Assembly: GCA_038230215.1 (NCBI GenBank)
Contig: JBBRNR010000003.1
Location: forward strand, 276,292-340,291
DNA length: 64,000 nt
Direction of reading: 5' to 3'
From: DASVRZ01 sp038230215
GTDB lineage: Bacteria; Verrucomicrobiota; Verrucomicrobiia; Chthoniobacterales; DASVRZ01
Shown: positions 34,800 through 44,448 of the stretch, one piece after another
Layout of the letters: each line of letters begins with the position of its first letter
How positions within the stretch are numbered: the stretch's first letter is position 1
Notes under the pieces: model-generated
Databases searched by the model: none
Seen by the model: the letters and a program-made list of their open reading frames with translations, nothing else
What the model was told of the DNA's origin: nothing
Translations under genes and position numbers: made by a program

Positions 34800-35908
34800 T
34801 GTTATACTACCTCTCCCAATTTGGCGAAGGCGCTCCACTGCACACGGTGCTGAATGTGTTTCAGTATATTAGTTTTCGCGCGGCAGCGGCGGCACTAACT
34901 TCTTTTTTGCTCTGCCTGGTCTTTGGAAATTTCGTCATTAGGAAACTGATTTCGCTGAAAGTCGGCCAGCCGATTCGCACCAAGGAAGAAGTGCACAAAC
35001 TTTTCGAGTTGCACGGCGCGAAAAAAGGCACTCCCACGATGGGTGGAGTGCTACTGATGGGTTCCGTCGTGGTTTCCACCTTGCTCTGGGCGCGGCCGGA
35101 TAATCATTTTGTCTGGCTTGTGGTTGTTAGCATCATTTATCTCGCGACTATTGGTTTCATCGATGATTACCTCAAGGTCAAAAAGAAAAAATCCGACGGA
35201 CTTCCCGGACGCTTGAAGTTAGTCGCGCAGTTCATCCTGGCCGCGGGCATCACGACATTTCTGCTCCGCGATCCGGCGTCGGCTTCGCAGACTCGGGAGC
35301 TCTACATTCCATTCTACAAGGAGCCGATCTTCTCGTTCGGAATCGTTAGCGCATTTCTCTTCTATTCTGCGATGATCGTCGGCACCTCCAACGCCGTGAA
35401 TCTCACCGACGGACTCGACGGACTCGCCACTGGCTGCACGATCACGACCTCTGTCGCCTACGCGCTTTTCTCCTGGGCCACGGGTAATTTCGTCGTGGCG
35501 CGCTACCTCCAGATTCCTCATAACGTCTTCGCCTCCGAACTCACTGTCGCCTGCATGGCGCTCGCCGGAGCTGGCCTCGGATTTCTCTGGTTCAACGCGC
35601 ATCCGGCCCGCGTTTTTATGGGCGACACCGGCTCGCTTTCCATCGGCGGAATGCTGGCCGTTGTCGCCATTTGCTGCAAACAGGAACTCCTCCTCATAGT
35701 CGTCGGCGGCATCTTCGTCATCGAGGCGTTGTCCGTCATCATCCAAGTCATCAGCTTCAAAACGACTGGCAAACGCGTCTTCAAAATGTCGCCTATTCAT
35801 CACCATTTCGAGCTGATGGGTTGGAAGGAAAACACCGTCATCGTCCGTTTTTGGATCATGTCGTTGATTTTCGCGTTGTTAGGGCTCGCCACTTTGAAAC
35901 TCAGATAA
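34799..35908 (+). CDS. mraY: Phospho-MurNAc-pentapeptide transferase MraY
   Basis: A 369-residue polytopic membrane enzyme making lipid I on undecaprenyl phosphate. GTPTMGGVLLM, FIDDYLKVKKKKSDGLPGRLKL, NAVNLTDGLDGLATG and MSPIHHHFELMGW are the classic motifs. About ten hydrophobic helices are visible. ATG 34799 overlaps the murF stop by one base; the longer upstream frame overlaps murF and is rejected. Confidence 0.97.
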   Translation: MLYYLSQFGEGAPLHTVLNVFQYISFRAAAAALTSFLLCLVFGNFVIRKLISLKVGQPIRTKEEVHKLFELHGAKKGTPTMGGVLLMGSVVVSTLLWARPDNHFVWLVVVSIIYLATIGFIDDYLKVKKKKSDGLPGRLKLVAQFILAAGITTFLLRDPASASQTRELYIPFYKEPIFSFGIVSAFLFYSAMIVGTSNAVNLTDGLDGLATGCTITTSVAYALFSWATGNFVVARYLQIPHNVFASELTVACMALAGAGLGFLWFNAHPARVFMGDTGSLSIGGMLAVVAICCKQELLLIVVGGIFVIEALSVIIQVISFKTTGKRVFKMSPIHHHFELMGWKENTVIVRFWIMSLIFALLGLATLKLR

Positions 35909-35910
35909 AC

Positions 35911-37248
35911 ATGGAAGTCGCTGGAAAACATATTGCCGTGTTAGGACTCGCCCGAAGCGGCGAATCCGTCGCGCGGCTGTTGCTTTCCAAAGGCGCGAAA
36001 ATCACTGTGTTCGACTCGGGAAATTCCGATCCATTGTTAGCACGGGCGGAAAAATTGCGCTCCTCAGGAATGACCGTGCTAACAGGCCCCGACGCGTCTT
36101 CCGGGGAAGCGTTTTCGCTCGCCGTTGTGAGCCCTGGCATTGATCTGGCGAGCCCCTTTGTCCGGCAGTTCTCGGATGGTGGCATCGCCGTCACCGGTGA
36201 ACTGGAAGTCGCCTGGCAGTTTTGCACAAAACCCGTTATCGCCATCACTGGCACCAACGGAAAAACGACAACCACCGAGCTGATTAGCTCCATGCTCCAC
36301 CGTGCCGGGAAACGCAGCGTAGCCTGTGGAAATATCGGGCAACCCTTTTCGGAAGTCGTGGCGCATTCGCAGGATTCGCTCGACTTTATTACTGTGGAAG
36401 TCAGCTCGTTCCAACTGGAGACCATTTCCACCTTCCGCCCACAGGTGGCCTTGTGGTTAAATCTGACTCCCGATCACTTGGATCGTTATTCGTCAATGAA
36501 GGAGTATCGCGAAGCCAAATTACACATTTTTGACAACCAGACCTCTGAGGACTTTGCCATCTGTAACGCGGTTGATGATCTTCCCAACCTCGCTGCGAAA
36601 AAGATCACCTTCAGCGCCTACGGGCACGCGGCCGACTTCAGCATCGTCAATCAATGCATCGCTTATTGCGGCGACACAATTGCGCGGCTCGATTCCTTTC
36701 AACTCACAGGCCTGCACAACACTGAAAACCTGATGGCCGCCCTCGCCACTGGGAAAGTCCTCGGACTAACATTTCCAGATTTGCTGCCTGCATTGCAAAA
36801 TTACCGGCCCTCGCCGCATCGCTGCGAGCTAGCCGCCACCGTCGATGGCGTGCGCTATATTAACGACTCGAAATCCACCAACGTCGATTCACTGGCGAAA
36901 GCACTAACATTAGATCAGGGGAAAGTAATCCTCATCGCGGGCGGCAAGGACAAGGGATTCGAGTTCGGTTCGATTAGCAATCTGGTTGCTGAAAAAGTCT
37001 CCACTGCGATCCTTATCGGAGAAATGGCGGATCGCATTTACCGGGACTGGAGCGGCACCGTTCCCTGTCTGCTAACATCCAGCTTGCAGGATGCCGTTCG
37101 GCAGGCGCATACTCTCGCGCATTCAGGCGACACGGTGCTATTTTCCCCCGGCACCTCCTCGTTCGACATGTTTCGCGACTACGCCGATCGCGGCGAGCAA
37201 TTTCGTCAGGCAGCCCAGGCACTTTCCAACACCACATCCACATTATGA
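35911..37248 (+). CDS. murD: UDP-MurNAc-alanine:D-glutamate ligase MurD
   Basis: A 445-residue ligase. The Rossmann start AVLGLARSGESVARLL, ATP loop AITGTNGKTTTTELI, EVSSFQLE, LNLTPDHLDRY, YINDSKSTN and LIAGGKDKGFEF are typical MurD motifs. It adds D-glutamate to UDP-MurNAc-L-Ala. It begins 2 bases after mraY and ends overlapping the LysM gene (ATGA). Confidence 0.96.
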   Translation: MEVAGKHIAVLGLARSGESVARLLLSKGAKITVFDSGNSDPLLARAEKLRSSGMTVLTGPDASSGEAFSLAVVSPGIDLASPFVRQFSDGGIAVTGELEVAWQFCTKPVIAITGTNGKTTTTELISSMLHRAGKRSVACGNIGQPFSEVVAHSQDSLDFITVEVSSFQLETISTFRPQVALWLNLTPDHLDRYSSMKEYREAKLHIFDNQTSEDFAICNAVDDLPNLAAKKITFSAYGHAADFSIVNQCIAYCGDTIARLDSFQLTGLHNTENLMAALATGKVLGLTFPDLLPALQNYRPSPHRCELAATVDGVRYINDSKSTNVDSLAKALTLDQGKVILIAGGKDKGFEFGSISNLVAEKVSTAILIGEMADRIYRDWSGTVPCLLTSSLQDAVRQAHTLAHSGDTVLFSPGTSSFDMFRDYADRGEQFRQAAQALSNTTSTL

Positions 37249-37958
37249 ACATCAAGAACTTGTTCCAAAAAAAACCGCCCAAGAAAATGAACGCCACCAC
37301 GAGGCGCGCCACCATGCCAATCGTGGAGGACTACGACACCGACGAACCTAACGTCCGATTATCGCGAGCGTTTCTAGTCGTCATGCTGCTGCACGTCGTG
37401 GCCGTCGGCGGCATTTTTGCTTTCAGTTCGCTTAAGAAAAACACTCCGGTTCCCATGGATGCGCCGCTAGCGGATTCTCCATCGAAAGCTGGCGATCTGC
37501 CCGCCGACAATCGGCTCTACGTCGTCTCCACTAACGACACTTTGGGCAGCATCGCCTCCACTTTTGGACTCACGCGTAACGATTTGGAAATGGCCAACCA
37601 TCTAACAGAGTCGAGTTCCATTAAAATGGGTGACAAACTCATCATCCCGACCAAATCCACCGCGCAGCCTGTGCCGCTTAATGTGCAAAAGCTCCTTCAG
37701 CTTTCACAGAACAACAAGACTGAGCCTGCATCTCCGACAAAGGTTAACACCACGATTCCAAACGCTTCGAAAATAATCGCGGCAACCGAAACGGTAGCCC
37801 CGGCGACAGGCAAAATCTACGTCGTTCAAAAAGGCGACAATCCCGTGCTCATCGCCAAGCGCCAAGGCGTAAAATATGCCGACCTATTAACAATCAACAA
37901 AATCACCGATCCCAAAAAACTACAGATCGGCCAGAAGCTAATTATTCCCCAGAAATAA
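37245..37958 (+). CDS. Membrane protein with two LysM domains, inside dcw
   Basis: A 237-residue protein. A cytoplasmic basic N-terminus precedes a transmembrane helix (RAFLVVMLLHVVAVGGIFAF). Two LysM peptidoglycan-binding domains follow: about residues 88-134 (LYVVSTNDTLGSIASTFGL...GDKLIIP) and about 190-236 (IYVVQKGDNPVLIAKRQGVK...GQKLIIP). A Ser/Thr/Pro/Asn-rich linker joins them. There is no catalytic domain. Its place between murD and ftsW suggests a wall-sensing or division-scaffold role; this is inference. Confidence 0.88.
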   Translation: MNIKNLFQKKPPKKMNATTRRATMPIVEDYDTDEPNVRLSRAFLVVMLLHVVAVGGIFAFSSLKKNTPVPMDAPLADSPSKAGDLPADNRLYVVSTNDTLGSIASTFGLTRNDLEMANHLTESSSIKMGDKLIIPTKSTAQPVPLNVQKLLQLSQNNKTEPASPTKVNTTIPNASKIIAATETVAPATGKIYVVQKGDNPVLIAKRQGVKYADLLTINKITDPKKLQIGQKLIIPQK

Positions 37959-37962
37959 AACG

Positions 37963-39108
37963 ATGCAGTCCCGCGGAGTTTATTTGTTAGTCGTTGCTGT
38001 TCTCGCTGTCATGACCGTCGGACTCGTCATGCTTTCCAGCACGGGCGCGTTCGCAGCGGACAGCCATGGCGACACCTCCAAATTCCTCCGCCTGCAATCG
38101 GCCTGGCTCGCCATCGGACTCGTCACCGCCGTTATCGTATCGATGACGGATTACCACCTTTGGCAAAAGCTCTGGCCGTGGCTGCTGGGGCTTTCCATTC
38201 TCCTATTGATTCTTTGCCTGCCGCCATTCGGCCACAAAATCAACGGCTCCTACCGCTGGATTCGGCTCGTAGGCTTCAGTTTTCAGCCATCGGAGCTGGC
38301 GAAGCTGGCCAGCGTTATTTTCCTGGCTTCCTGGTTCACTAAGCATCAGGACAAGACCACGACTTTCGTTCACGGATTCGTCATTCCGCTCTGCGTGATC
38401 GGCGTGATGCTGCTGCTGATTGTTAGGGAAACCGATCTCGGCGCTACCCTGCTCATCGCCACCACGATGTTTTGTGTGATGTTCGTCGCGGGAAGTCGGT
38501 TGCGTTACTTCATGCCCATGTTAGTCGTTGGCGTGCTGGGCGTCATTGTCGTTGTTAGTAAAATGCCTGAGCGCGTCGATCGCATCCTGGCCTTTCGTGA
38601 TTTGGAAAAATACAAGGAAGCCGACGGTCTCCAGCAATACGCTGGCCTGACCGCGCTTGGTTCCGGCGGAGTGGAGGGTCTTGGCCTGGGCAATGGACGT
38701 CAAAAATTGCTCTACCTCCCCTTCGCCCACACCGATTTCATTTTCCCAGTGATCGGGGAGGAACTGGGGCTTTGGTTTACCCTCGGAATCGTCTCGGCCT
38801 ATGTGGTGATGATTCTCTGCGGAACAATGATCTCCCTCTGCTCGCGAGATCATTTCGGAATGCTGCTCGGCTTTGGCTGCGTCATGCTTTTAGCCATTCA
38901 GGCTGCGGTAAATATTGGCGTTACCACCGCCCTGCTTCCCAACAAAGGCATGCCGCTCCCATTTGTTAGCTATGGCGGATCGAATCTCTGCCTCTGCCTG
39001 CTTTTCATCGGGATTCTCATCAGCATTCATCGTCGCAGCGAAGTGACGACGCTGGCCTCCATCCCTAAGGTACTCGCTGCAAAAACCCGCAGGACAATTC
39101 GCATGTAA
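37963..39108 (+). CDS. ftsW: Septal peptidoglycan glycosyltransferase FtsW (SEDS)
   Basis: A 381-residue SEDS protein with about ten transmembrane helices. Seen: GSYRWIRLVGFSFQPSELAKLA, RETDLGATLLI, LPFAHTDFIFPVIGEELGL and LPNKGMPLPFVSYGGSNL. It polymerises lipid II at the septum together with FtsI. It follows the LysM gene by 4 bases and precedes murG by 5. Confidence 0.95.
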   Translation: MQSRGVYLLVVAVLAVMTVGLVMLSSTGAFAADSHGDTSKFLRLQSAWLAIGLVTAVIVSMTDYHLWQKLWPWLLGLSILLLILCLPPFGHKINGSYRWIRLVGFSFQPSELAKLASVIFLASWFTKHQDKTTTFVHGFVIPLCVIGVMLLLIVRETDLGATLLIATTMFCVMFVAGSRLRYFMPMLVVGVLGVIVVVSKMPERVDRILAFRDLEKYKEADGLQQYAGLTALGSGGVEGLGLGNGRQKLLYLPFAHTDFIFPVIGEELGLWFTLGIVSAYVVMILCGTMISLCSRDHFGMLLGFGCVMLLAIQAAVNIGVTTALLPNKGMPLPFVSYGGSNLCLCLLFIGILISIHRRSEVTTLASIPKVLAAKTRRTIRM

Positions 39109-39113
39109 CTCCC

Positions 39114-40202
39114 ATGAAAGTCGCAATCGCATGTGGAGGCACTGGTGGCCATTTATTTCCCGGACTGGCTGTGGCCGATGTTCTCCTCGATCGCGGGCAC
39201 GAGGTGCTGGTTTTCATCTCTGAAAAAGAAATCGACTCGCTCGCCACGCAGGGCCGCGACGATCTGCGGCTCGAGAAACTCCCCTCCGTGGGAATGCCGC
39301 ACGTCTTCTCGCCGGCGATTGCGAAATTCTTTGTCAAATTCTACGACAGCTATCAGAAGTGTCGGCAAATCTACGATTCCTTCCAGCCCGATGCCGTGCT
39401 TGGCATGGGCGGATTCACCTCGACCGCTCCCATTCTGGCCGGGCGCACACGCAAGATTCCCACATTCATCCACGAGTCCAATGCGATTCCCGGAAAAGCT
39501 AGTAAACTCACCGCCCGTGTGTCTTCCATAGTATTGTTAGGTTTCTCGGAATGCGCCACATTCTTCCCCAAGTCGAAAACGGAAGTCACTGGAACGCCCG
39601 TTCGTCACAGCCTCCTAACACCGGTTGACCGACGCGCGGTCCTAACCAAATTTGGCCTACGCGACAGTGTTCAAACACTGCTCATCATGGGCGGAAGCCA
39701 GGGCGCGCAAGGCTTGAACCGCGCCGCGTCGGCTGCCGTCGCCACGTTTCCTGCGGACGAGTTGCAGGTAATTCATTTCACCGGCAGACGCTGCGAAGAC
39801 ACTATGCGCGCCGAATACGCTAGCCAGGGTCGCGCGGCTTACGTCGCGGCATTTCATCACGACATGCAGGAGGCGTATTCCGTGGCCGATTTAGCTATTT
39901 CCCGATCCGGCGCGGCCAGTCTCACGGAGCTTTCCCACTTCGGACTTCCCTCGGTGTTGATCCCATTTCCTTATGCGTCAGAGGATCACCAAACCTTGAA
40001 CGCGCAGCTCTTCGTGCGGGCGGGCGCGGCGATTCTTTGCAAGGAGGAAAATGCCATTGCGGGCGACCTTGCCGACGTCCTGCGCCGACTGATTGCCAAG
40101 CCCGAACTACTGTCGGCGATGGCGACCAAAAGCAAAAACTTTGCCCGCGACAACGCCGCCGCGGCGGTTGTGGATTTGATCGAACAGCAATGCCAGCGAT
40201 AG
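39114..40202 (+). CDS. murG: UDP-GlcNAc:lipid I GlcNAc transferase MurG
   Basis: A 362-residue GT-B enzyme forming lipid II. ACGGTGGHLFPGLAVA is the N-terminal lipid/UDP loop, GMGGFTSTAPILAG and HESNAIPGKASKL follow, and GGSQGAQGLNRAA with SRSGAASLTELSHFGLPSVLIPFPYASEDHQ forms the UDP-GlcNAc site. The HxxN pattern is complete. murC-murB starts 9 bases later. Confidence 0.96.
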   Translation: MKVAIACGGTGGHLFPGLAVADVLLDRGHEVLVFISEKEIDSLATQGRDDLRLEKLPSVGMPHVFSPAIAKFFVKFYDSYQKCRQIYDSFQPDAVLGMGGFTSTAPILAGRTRKIPTFIHESNAIPGKASKLTARVSSIVLLGFSECATFFPKSKTEVTGTPVRHSLLTPVDRRAVLTKFGLRDSVQTLLIMGGSQGAQGLNRAASAAVATFPADELQVIHFTGRRCEDTMRAEYASQGRAAYVAAFHHDMQEAYSVADLAISRSGAASLTELSHFGLPSVLIPFPYASEDHQTLNAQLFVRAGAAILCKEENAIAGDLADVLRRLIAKPELLSAMATKSKNFARDNAAAAVVDLIEQQCQR

Positions 40203-40211
40203 TCTCTTGTC

Positions 40212-42503
40212 ATGTCTAACATCGCCGCCCTGACGACCATTTTTACAGGTTCCGCGCGCCATATTCATCTGCTGGGCGTCGCCGGTTCGGGCATGAGCGG
40301 CATCGCCGGTTTGCTGCTCGCCCTGGGACATCGCGTGAGCGGCTGCGACCGCACCTCCAGTCGCGAAGTGGAGCGGCTGATCGGACTTGGACTCCACTTT
40401 CACCCAAGCCAAACGGCGCTCTCGGTGCATAACGCGGAGTTCGTGATCTACTCGTCGGCCATCAAAAGCGGCAACCCCGCCTACGACGAGGCTATCCGGC
40501 TTTGCGTGCCGTTGATCCGCCGCGCCGAAGCATTGGCCGCGATCATGAGCGCCAAAAAAGGCATCGTCGTCGCTGGCATGCACGGCAAAACCACGACCTC
40601 GGCGATGGCCGCGCACGTCCTGCGCGTGGGCGGCTTGCGACCGTCGCATTATGTCGGGGCCGAGATTCCCATCCTGGGTACTAACGCCTACTGGGATGCG
40701 ACTGGAGAAAATTTTGTGGTCGAAGGCGACGAGAGCGACGGCACGCTGGTAAACTATCACCCGCAGCACGCCATCATCCTAAACATCGAGGAGGAACACC
40801 TCGACTTCTATCGCGATCTCGCACACATCGAGTCGGTCTTCGAAACACTCCTCGCGCAGACGCCGGGCATGATCGTTTATTGCGGCGACGATACGAATGC
40901 GACTCGACTCTGCAGCCAACGACCCGGAGCGATTGCCTATGGCTCTGGGGATAATTGTTTCTTCCGCTACACCATCGTGACGACAGGAAATTTTCAGACG
41001 ACTTTCCATGTTAGTCGCGATGGAAAAGCTCTCGGCAGCTTCATACTAAACATCCCCGGGGCGCACAATGTTAGCAACGCTACCGCCGTCATTGCGCTCG
41101 CTCACGAACTCGGTGTGGAAACGCGAAAAATTGCCGAGGGACTGGAAAATTTTCGCGGCGCGCGCCGCCGGTTCGAGGTGAAATACAACGAGCGCGACAT
41201 CCGGGTCGTGGACGATTACGGGCATCATCCCACCGAGGTGAAAGCCACTCTCGCCACCGCGCGCACCGAAGGCGCAAAGCGGATCATTGTGATGTTTCAA
41301 CCCCATCGCTACACACGCACAGCGGCTTTGAAGGACGACTTCGGCCAGGCTTTCACGTTTGCGGACAAAGTCTATGTCACCGACATCTATGCCGCAAGCG
41401 AGACGCCGATCCCTGGCATCAGCGGCCAGACCATCGTCGATGCCGCGCAGGCTCTGGGGATGACTAACATTTTTTATCGCCCGCAAAAAGAGCGGCTCTG
41501 GAAAGAGATCGCACCGCAACTTACTACAGGCGACATCGTGCTCAGTCTGGGCGCGGGCGATATTCACGAGCAAGGCACGCGTCTGATCGGCGACCTGCGA
41601 CGTGTGGATGAGATTGAGGCGCTCACTGGCACCAGCACGGCCAGACTTTACGAGCCGCTCGCGCGGCATACTACGTTGCGAGTCGGCGGTCCGGCGCAAT
41701 ATTGGGTGGAACCGCAAACCGAGGAGACTTTTTCCGCGCTGATCCGCTACGCGCATACTAACAATCTCGCTTTCATGGTCGTCGGACGCGGCTCCAATCT
41801 GCTCGTGCAGGACGGCGGAATACCCGGGATCGTCGCACACCTGAGCGCGGGAGATTTTTCGCAACTGTCGGTGGATGGACTAACCATCACAGCCGGAGTC
41901 GGAGTCCGTCTGAAGCAACTCGCCGCCGCCGCGAAAAATGCTAACATTGGCGGCTTCGAGTGGATGGAGGGCATTCCCGGAAACGTGGGCGGCAGTCTGC
42001 GAATGAACGCTGGAGCAATGGACAAAGACACATTTTCCCAAGTGGTTAGCTTTCGTTACCTCGATCATTTCGGCCAGTTCCACGAGGTCACTCCCAGAGA
42101 AGTGGAGGTGCGATATCGGAGTGTGCCGCTGCTTGCGAAAAACTATGCGGTGTCAGCCGTTTTCCAAGGCCAGCAGGGCGATCCTGCGGAAACCGAGCGC
42201 CTCCTGCGCATGTCGATGGAGAAACGTAAAACCAGCCAGCCGATCGCGGCCAGCGCGGGTTGCATTTTTAAAAATCCAGCCGAACTTCCCGCCGGCAAAC
42301 TCGTGCAGGATCTCGGACTGAAAAATAGTCACGTCGGACAGGCTCGCGTCTCCGAGGTGCATGGTAATTTTATCGTCAACGATGGCGGTGCCAGCGCCGC
42401 CGATGTGATGCGCTTGATCCGCGACATTCAGCACGTAGCTCTGGCGGAGAAAGGCATCCCACTCGAGACCGAGGTGCAGATCGTCGGTGAGCCGCTGAGT
42501 TAG
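40212..42503 (+). CDS. murC-murB: MurC-MurB fusion (MurNAc:L-Ala ligase and UDP-GlcNAc-enolpyruvate reductase)
   Basis: A 763-residue fusion in a single frame. Residues 1 to about 465 are MurC: LLGVAGSGMSGIAGLLL, the ATP loop VVAGMHGKTTTSAM, EGDESDGT and FQPHRYTR. After a short linker, residues about 475-763 are MurB: LARHTTLRVGGPAQYW, VVGRGSNLLVQDGG (FAD), GIPGNVGGSLRMNAGAMD and SAGCIFKNP. The usual proton-donor Ser position reads Cys here. Fusing the two couples formation of UDP-MurNAc with its first amino acid. No internal start or stop separates the halves. Confidence 0.95.
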   Translation: MSNIAALTTIFTGSARHIHLLGVAGSGMSGIAGLLLALGHRVSGCDRTSSREVERLIGLGLHFHPSQTALSVHNAEFVIYSSAIKSGNPAYDEAIRLCVPLIRRAEALAAIMSAKKGIVVAGMHGKTTTSAMAAHVLRVGGLRPSHYVGAEIPILGTNAYWDATGENFVVEGDESDGTLVNYHPQHAIILNIEEEHLDFYRDLAHIESVFETLLAQTPGMIVYCGDDTNATRLCSQRPGAIAYGSGDNCFFRYTIVTTGNFQTTFHVSRDGKALGSFILNIPGAHNVSNATAVIALAHELGVETRKIAEGLENFRGARRRFEVKYNERDIRVVDDYGHHPTEVKATLATARTEGAKRIIVMFQPHRYTRTAALKDDFGQAFTFADKVYVTDIYAASETPIPGISGQTIVDAAQALGMTNIFYRPQKERLWKEIAPQLTTGDIVLSLGAGDIHEQGTRLIGDLRRVDEIEALTGTSTARLYEPLARHTTLRVGGPAQYWVEPQTEETFSALIRYAHTNNLAFMVVGRGSNLLVQDGGIPGIVAHLSAGDFSQLSVDGLTITAGVGVRLKQLAAAAKNANIGGFEWMEGIPGNVGGSLRMNAGAMDKDTFSQVVSFRYLDHFGQFHEVTPREVEVRYRSVPLLAKNYAVSAVFQGQQGDPAETERLLRMSMEKRKTSQPIAASAGCIFKNPAELPAGKLVQDLGLKNSHVGQARVSEVHGNFIVNDGGASAADVMRLIRDIQHVALAEKGIPLETEVQIVGEPLS

Positions 42504-42511
42504 AAATTTTT

Positions 42512-43426
42512 ATGAGTTTACACATTGCCGTATTGTTAGGAGGACCCGGAGCCGAGCGCGAAGTATCGTTGCGCTCCGGCAGCGCAGTCGCTGCCGCCCT
42601 ACGCCAGTCGGGTCACAATGTTATCGAAGTCGACGTAAAGGATGAAAATTTCGTGCTGCCGCCTAACATTGACATCGCATTTAACGTCATCCACGGCACA
42701 TTCGGGGAGGACGGTGTCCTCCAGGCGGAATTGCAAAAGCGCGGCGTCATTTACACTGGCGATTCGCCCGAGGTAAACCACATCGCCTTCGACAAGATTC
42801 TTTCCAAGAAAGCCTTTGCAGCCGCGGGTATCGCCACGCCTCGCAGCGAGACTCTTGTCGGTGAGGCCCGTCCCACCCTGCCTCTGCCGCTCGTCGTGAA
42901 AGCGCCGCGCCAGGGTTCCAGCGTTGGAGTTTACATTTGCAAAACTTCATCGGAGTTAGATGCCGCCCTGAAAGCTGTCACCGAGTTTGGCGAGGACATT
43001 CTAGTGGAGGAATTTATTCAAGGCGACGAGCTAACCATCGGCATACTCGGCGATCTGGCACTGCCGATTATTTTGATCTGTCCCAAGGACGGCATTTACG
43101 ATTTCAAAAACAAATATCCCTGGCTCAACCCGGGGGGCGCGGCCGACCATTTCTGTCCGGCTCCGCTCGGCGACGCACTAACCAGAAAAATCCAGTCACT
43201 CGCCTTGGCGGCGCACCGATCGCTGGGTTTGAAAGTTTATAGTCGTGTGGATGTTCTTTTATCTGGTCAGGGCGAGCCGTTTGTGTTGGAAGTTAACACC
43301 GTGCCGGGAATGACTGAATCGAGCCTTTTGCCAGAAGCAGCCGGAGTGGCGGGCCTCGGCATGGCGCAGCTTTGCGAGCGCATTATCGAACTCTCCATGA
43401 AACGCCTGAAAGGAGACGCGGCATGA
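42512..43426 (+). CDS. ddl: D-alanine--D-alanine ligase
   Basis: A 304-residue ATP-grasp enzyme. AVLLGGPGAEREVSLRSG, NVIHGTFGEDG, KAPRQGSSVGVY, YDFKNKYPWLNPGG (omega loop) and LEVNTVPGMTESSLLPEAA are typical. It joins two D-Ala from Alr for MurF. It begins 8 bases after murC-murB; its stop overlaps ftsQ (ATGA). Confidence 0.96.
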   Translation: MSLHIAVLLGGPGAEREVSLRSGSAVAAALRQSGHNVIEVDVKDENFVLPPNIDIAFNVIHGTFGEDGVLQAELQKRGVIYTGDSPEVNHIAFDKILSKKAFAAAGIATPRSETLVGEARPTLPLPLVVKAPRQGSSVGVYICKTSSELDAALKAVTEFGEDILVEEFIQGDELTIGILGDLALPIILICPKDGIYDFKNKYPWLNPGGAADHFCPAPLGDALTRKIQSLALAAHRSLGLKVYSRVDVLLSGQGEPFVLEVNTVPGMTESSLLPEAAGVAGLGMAQLCERIIELSMKRLKGDAA

Positions 43427-44448
43427 TGTTCGAGGCCAGAACCAGTGGCGCTCCCCGGCAGAACAATCGCCGCGGCATTAACAAGCGCCGAAAGAAGTCG
43501 CAGCATCTGCTCGATGTTAATATTCGCTCCGACAAAGCCCGGTCGCAGCGCAATCAGAGGATTGTTCTTTTTGGCTGCAAAATCCTCATTTTCGTCTCGC
43601 TCATCGTCGGTGTCATCTATGGCTGCCGCTATGGGATGAACCGGATGTTTTTCGCCAATCCTAACTATGTTCTCAACCAGATCGATGTGGAGAACGAGGG
43701 CACGCTGCCGCGCGAGCAAATCATTTATGCGGCGAAGCTAACTCGCGGCCAAAATATTTTCTCCATCTCACTTCCCGAGGCGCGCCAGGCCTTACTGGAC
43801 ATTCCCCAAGTGGAGGACGCGCAAATTCAACGCGCCCTGCCGGACACACTGAAGATCACAATTCGAGAGCGTCATCCGATTGCCTGGCTGGCCAGCACGC
43901 GCACCGAGGCCGATTCGCTGGATCACACCCATGCGCTGATGATTGACGCATCGGGCGTAGTGCTGAAAAGCCGCTCGATTCTGCCCGAATACTTGAGACT
44001 GCCGATTATCGCGGGTGTGCCGACGGACAGCCTGCGCATTGGGAAAAAAATCCCATCGACGGACGTGCTAACATCGCTCTCGCTGATTCAAAAGACCTCC
44101 GACATTCTCCCCGGACGATTCGAGATTGCCTGGATCGATCTCAGCAACGGCTACAGCATGGAGGTCCACGACCGCGAGCACACGACGGCTAGGCTCTCGT
44201 TCGACGACATCGACGGGCAACTTCAGCGCCTGCGTTTGCTTCTCGATTATTGCGATACGAGTCAGAAAAAAATGGAGACAGTCAATCTGCTCGTGCAGCG
44301 CAATGTGCCGGTGACTTTCGTACAGCTCGACACCACTGACCTAACATTGCCGACTATCAAACCGGGCGGCGTGCCGATACCCGTGCGTAAGGCTGTTCCA
44401 CTCACCACACCTAGCAAGAAAAAGAAAATCACCAATGGCAAGGGATGA
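43423..44448 (+). CDS. ftsQ: FtsQ/DivIB-like division protein with POTRA domain
   Basis: A 341-residue protein. A long basic cytoplasmic tail (about 45 residues, RRGINKRRKKSQHLL) precedes one transmembrane helix (KILIFVSLIVGVIYGCRYG). A POTRA-like domain follows (VLNQIDVENEGTLPREQIIYAAKLTRGQNIFSI...VEDAQIQRALPDTLKITIRERHPIAW). FtsQ links FtsL/FtsB to FtsA/FtsZ in the divisome. The C-terminal 30 residues are Pro/Lys-rich. It overlaps ftsA by 14 bases. Confidence 0.88.
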   Translation: MMFEARTSGAPRQNNRRGINKRRKKSQHLLDVNIRSDKARSQRNQRIVLFGCKILIFVSLIVGVIYGCRYGMNRMFFANPNYVLNQIDVENEGTLPREQIIYAAKLTRGQNIFSISLPEARQALLDIPQVEDAQIQRALPDTLKITIRERHPIAWLASTRTEADSLDHTHALMIDASGVVLKSRSILPEYLRLPIIAGVPTDSLRIGKKIPSTDVLTSLSLIQKTSDILPGRFEIAWIDLSNGYSMEVHDREHTTARLSFDDIDGQLQRLRLLLDYCDTSQKKMETVNLLVQRNVPVTFVQLDTTDLTLPTIKPGGVPIPVRKAVPLTTPSKKKKITNGKG

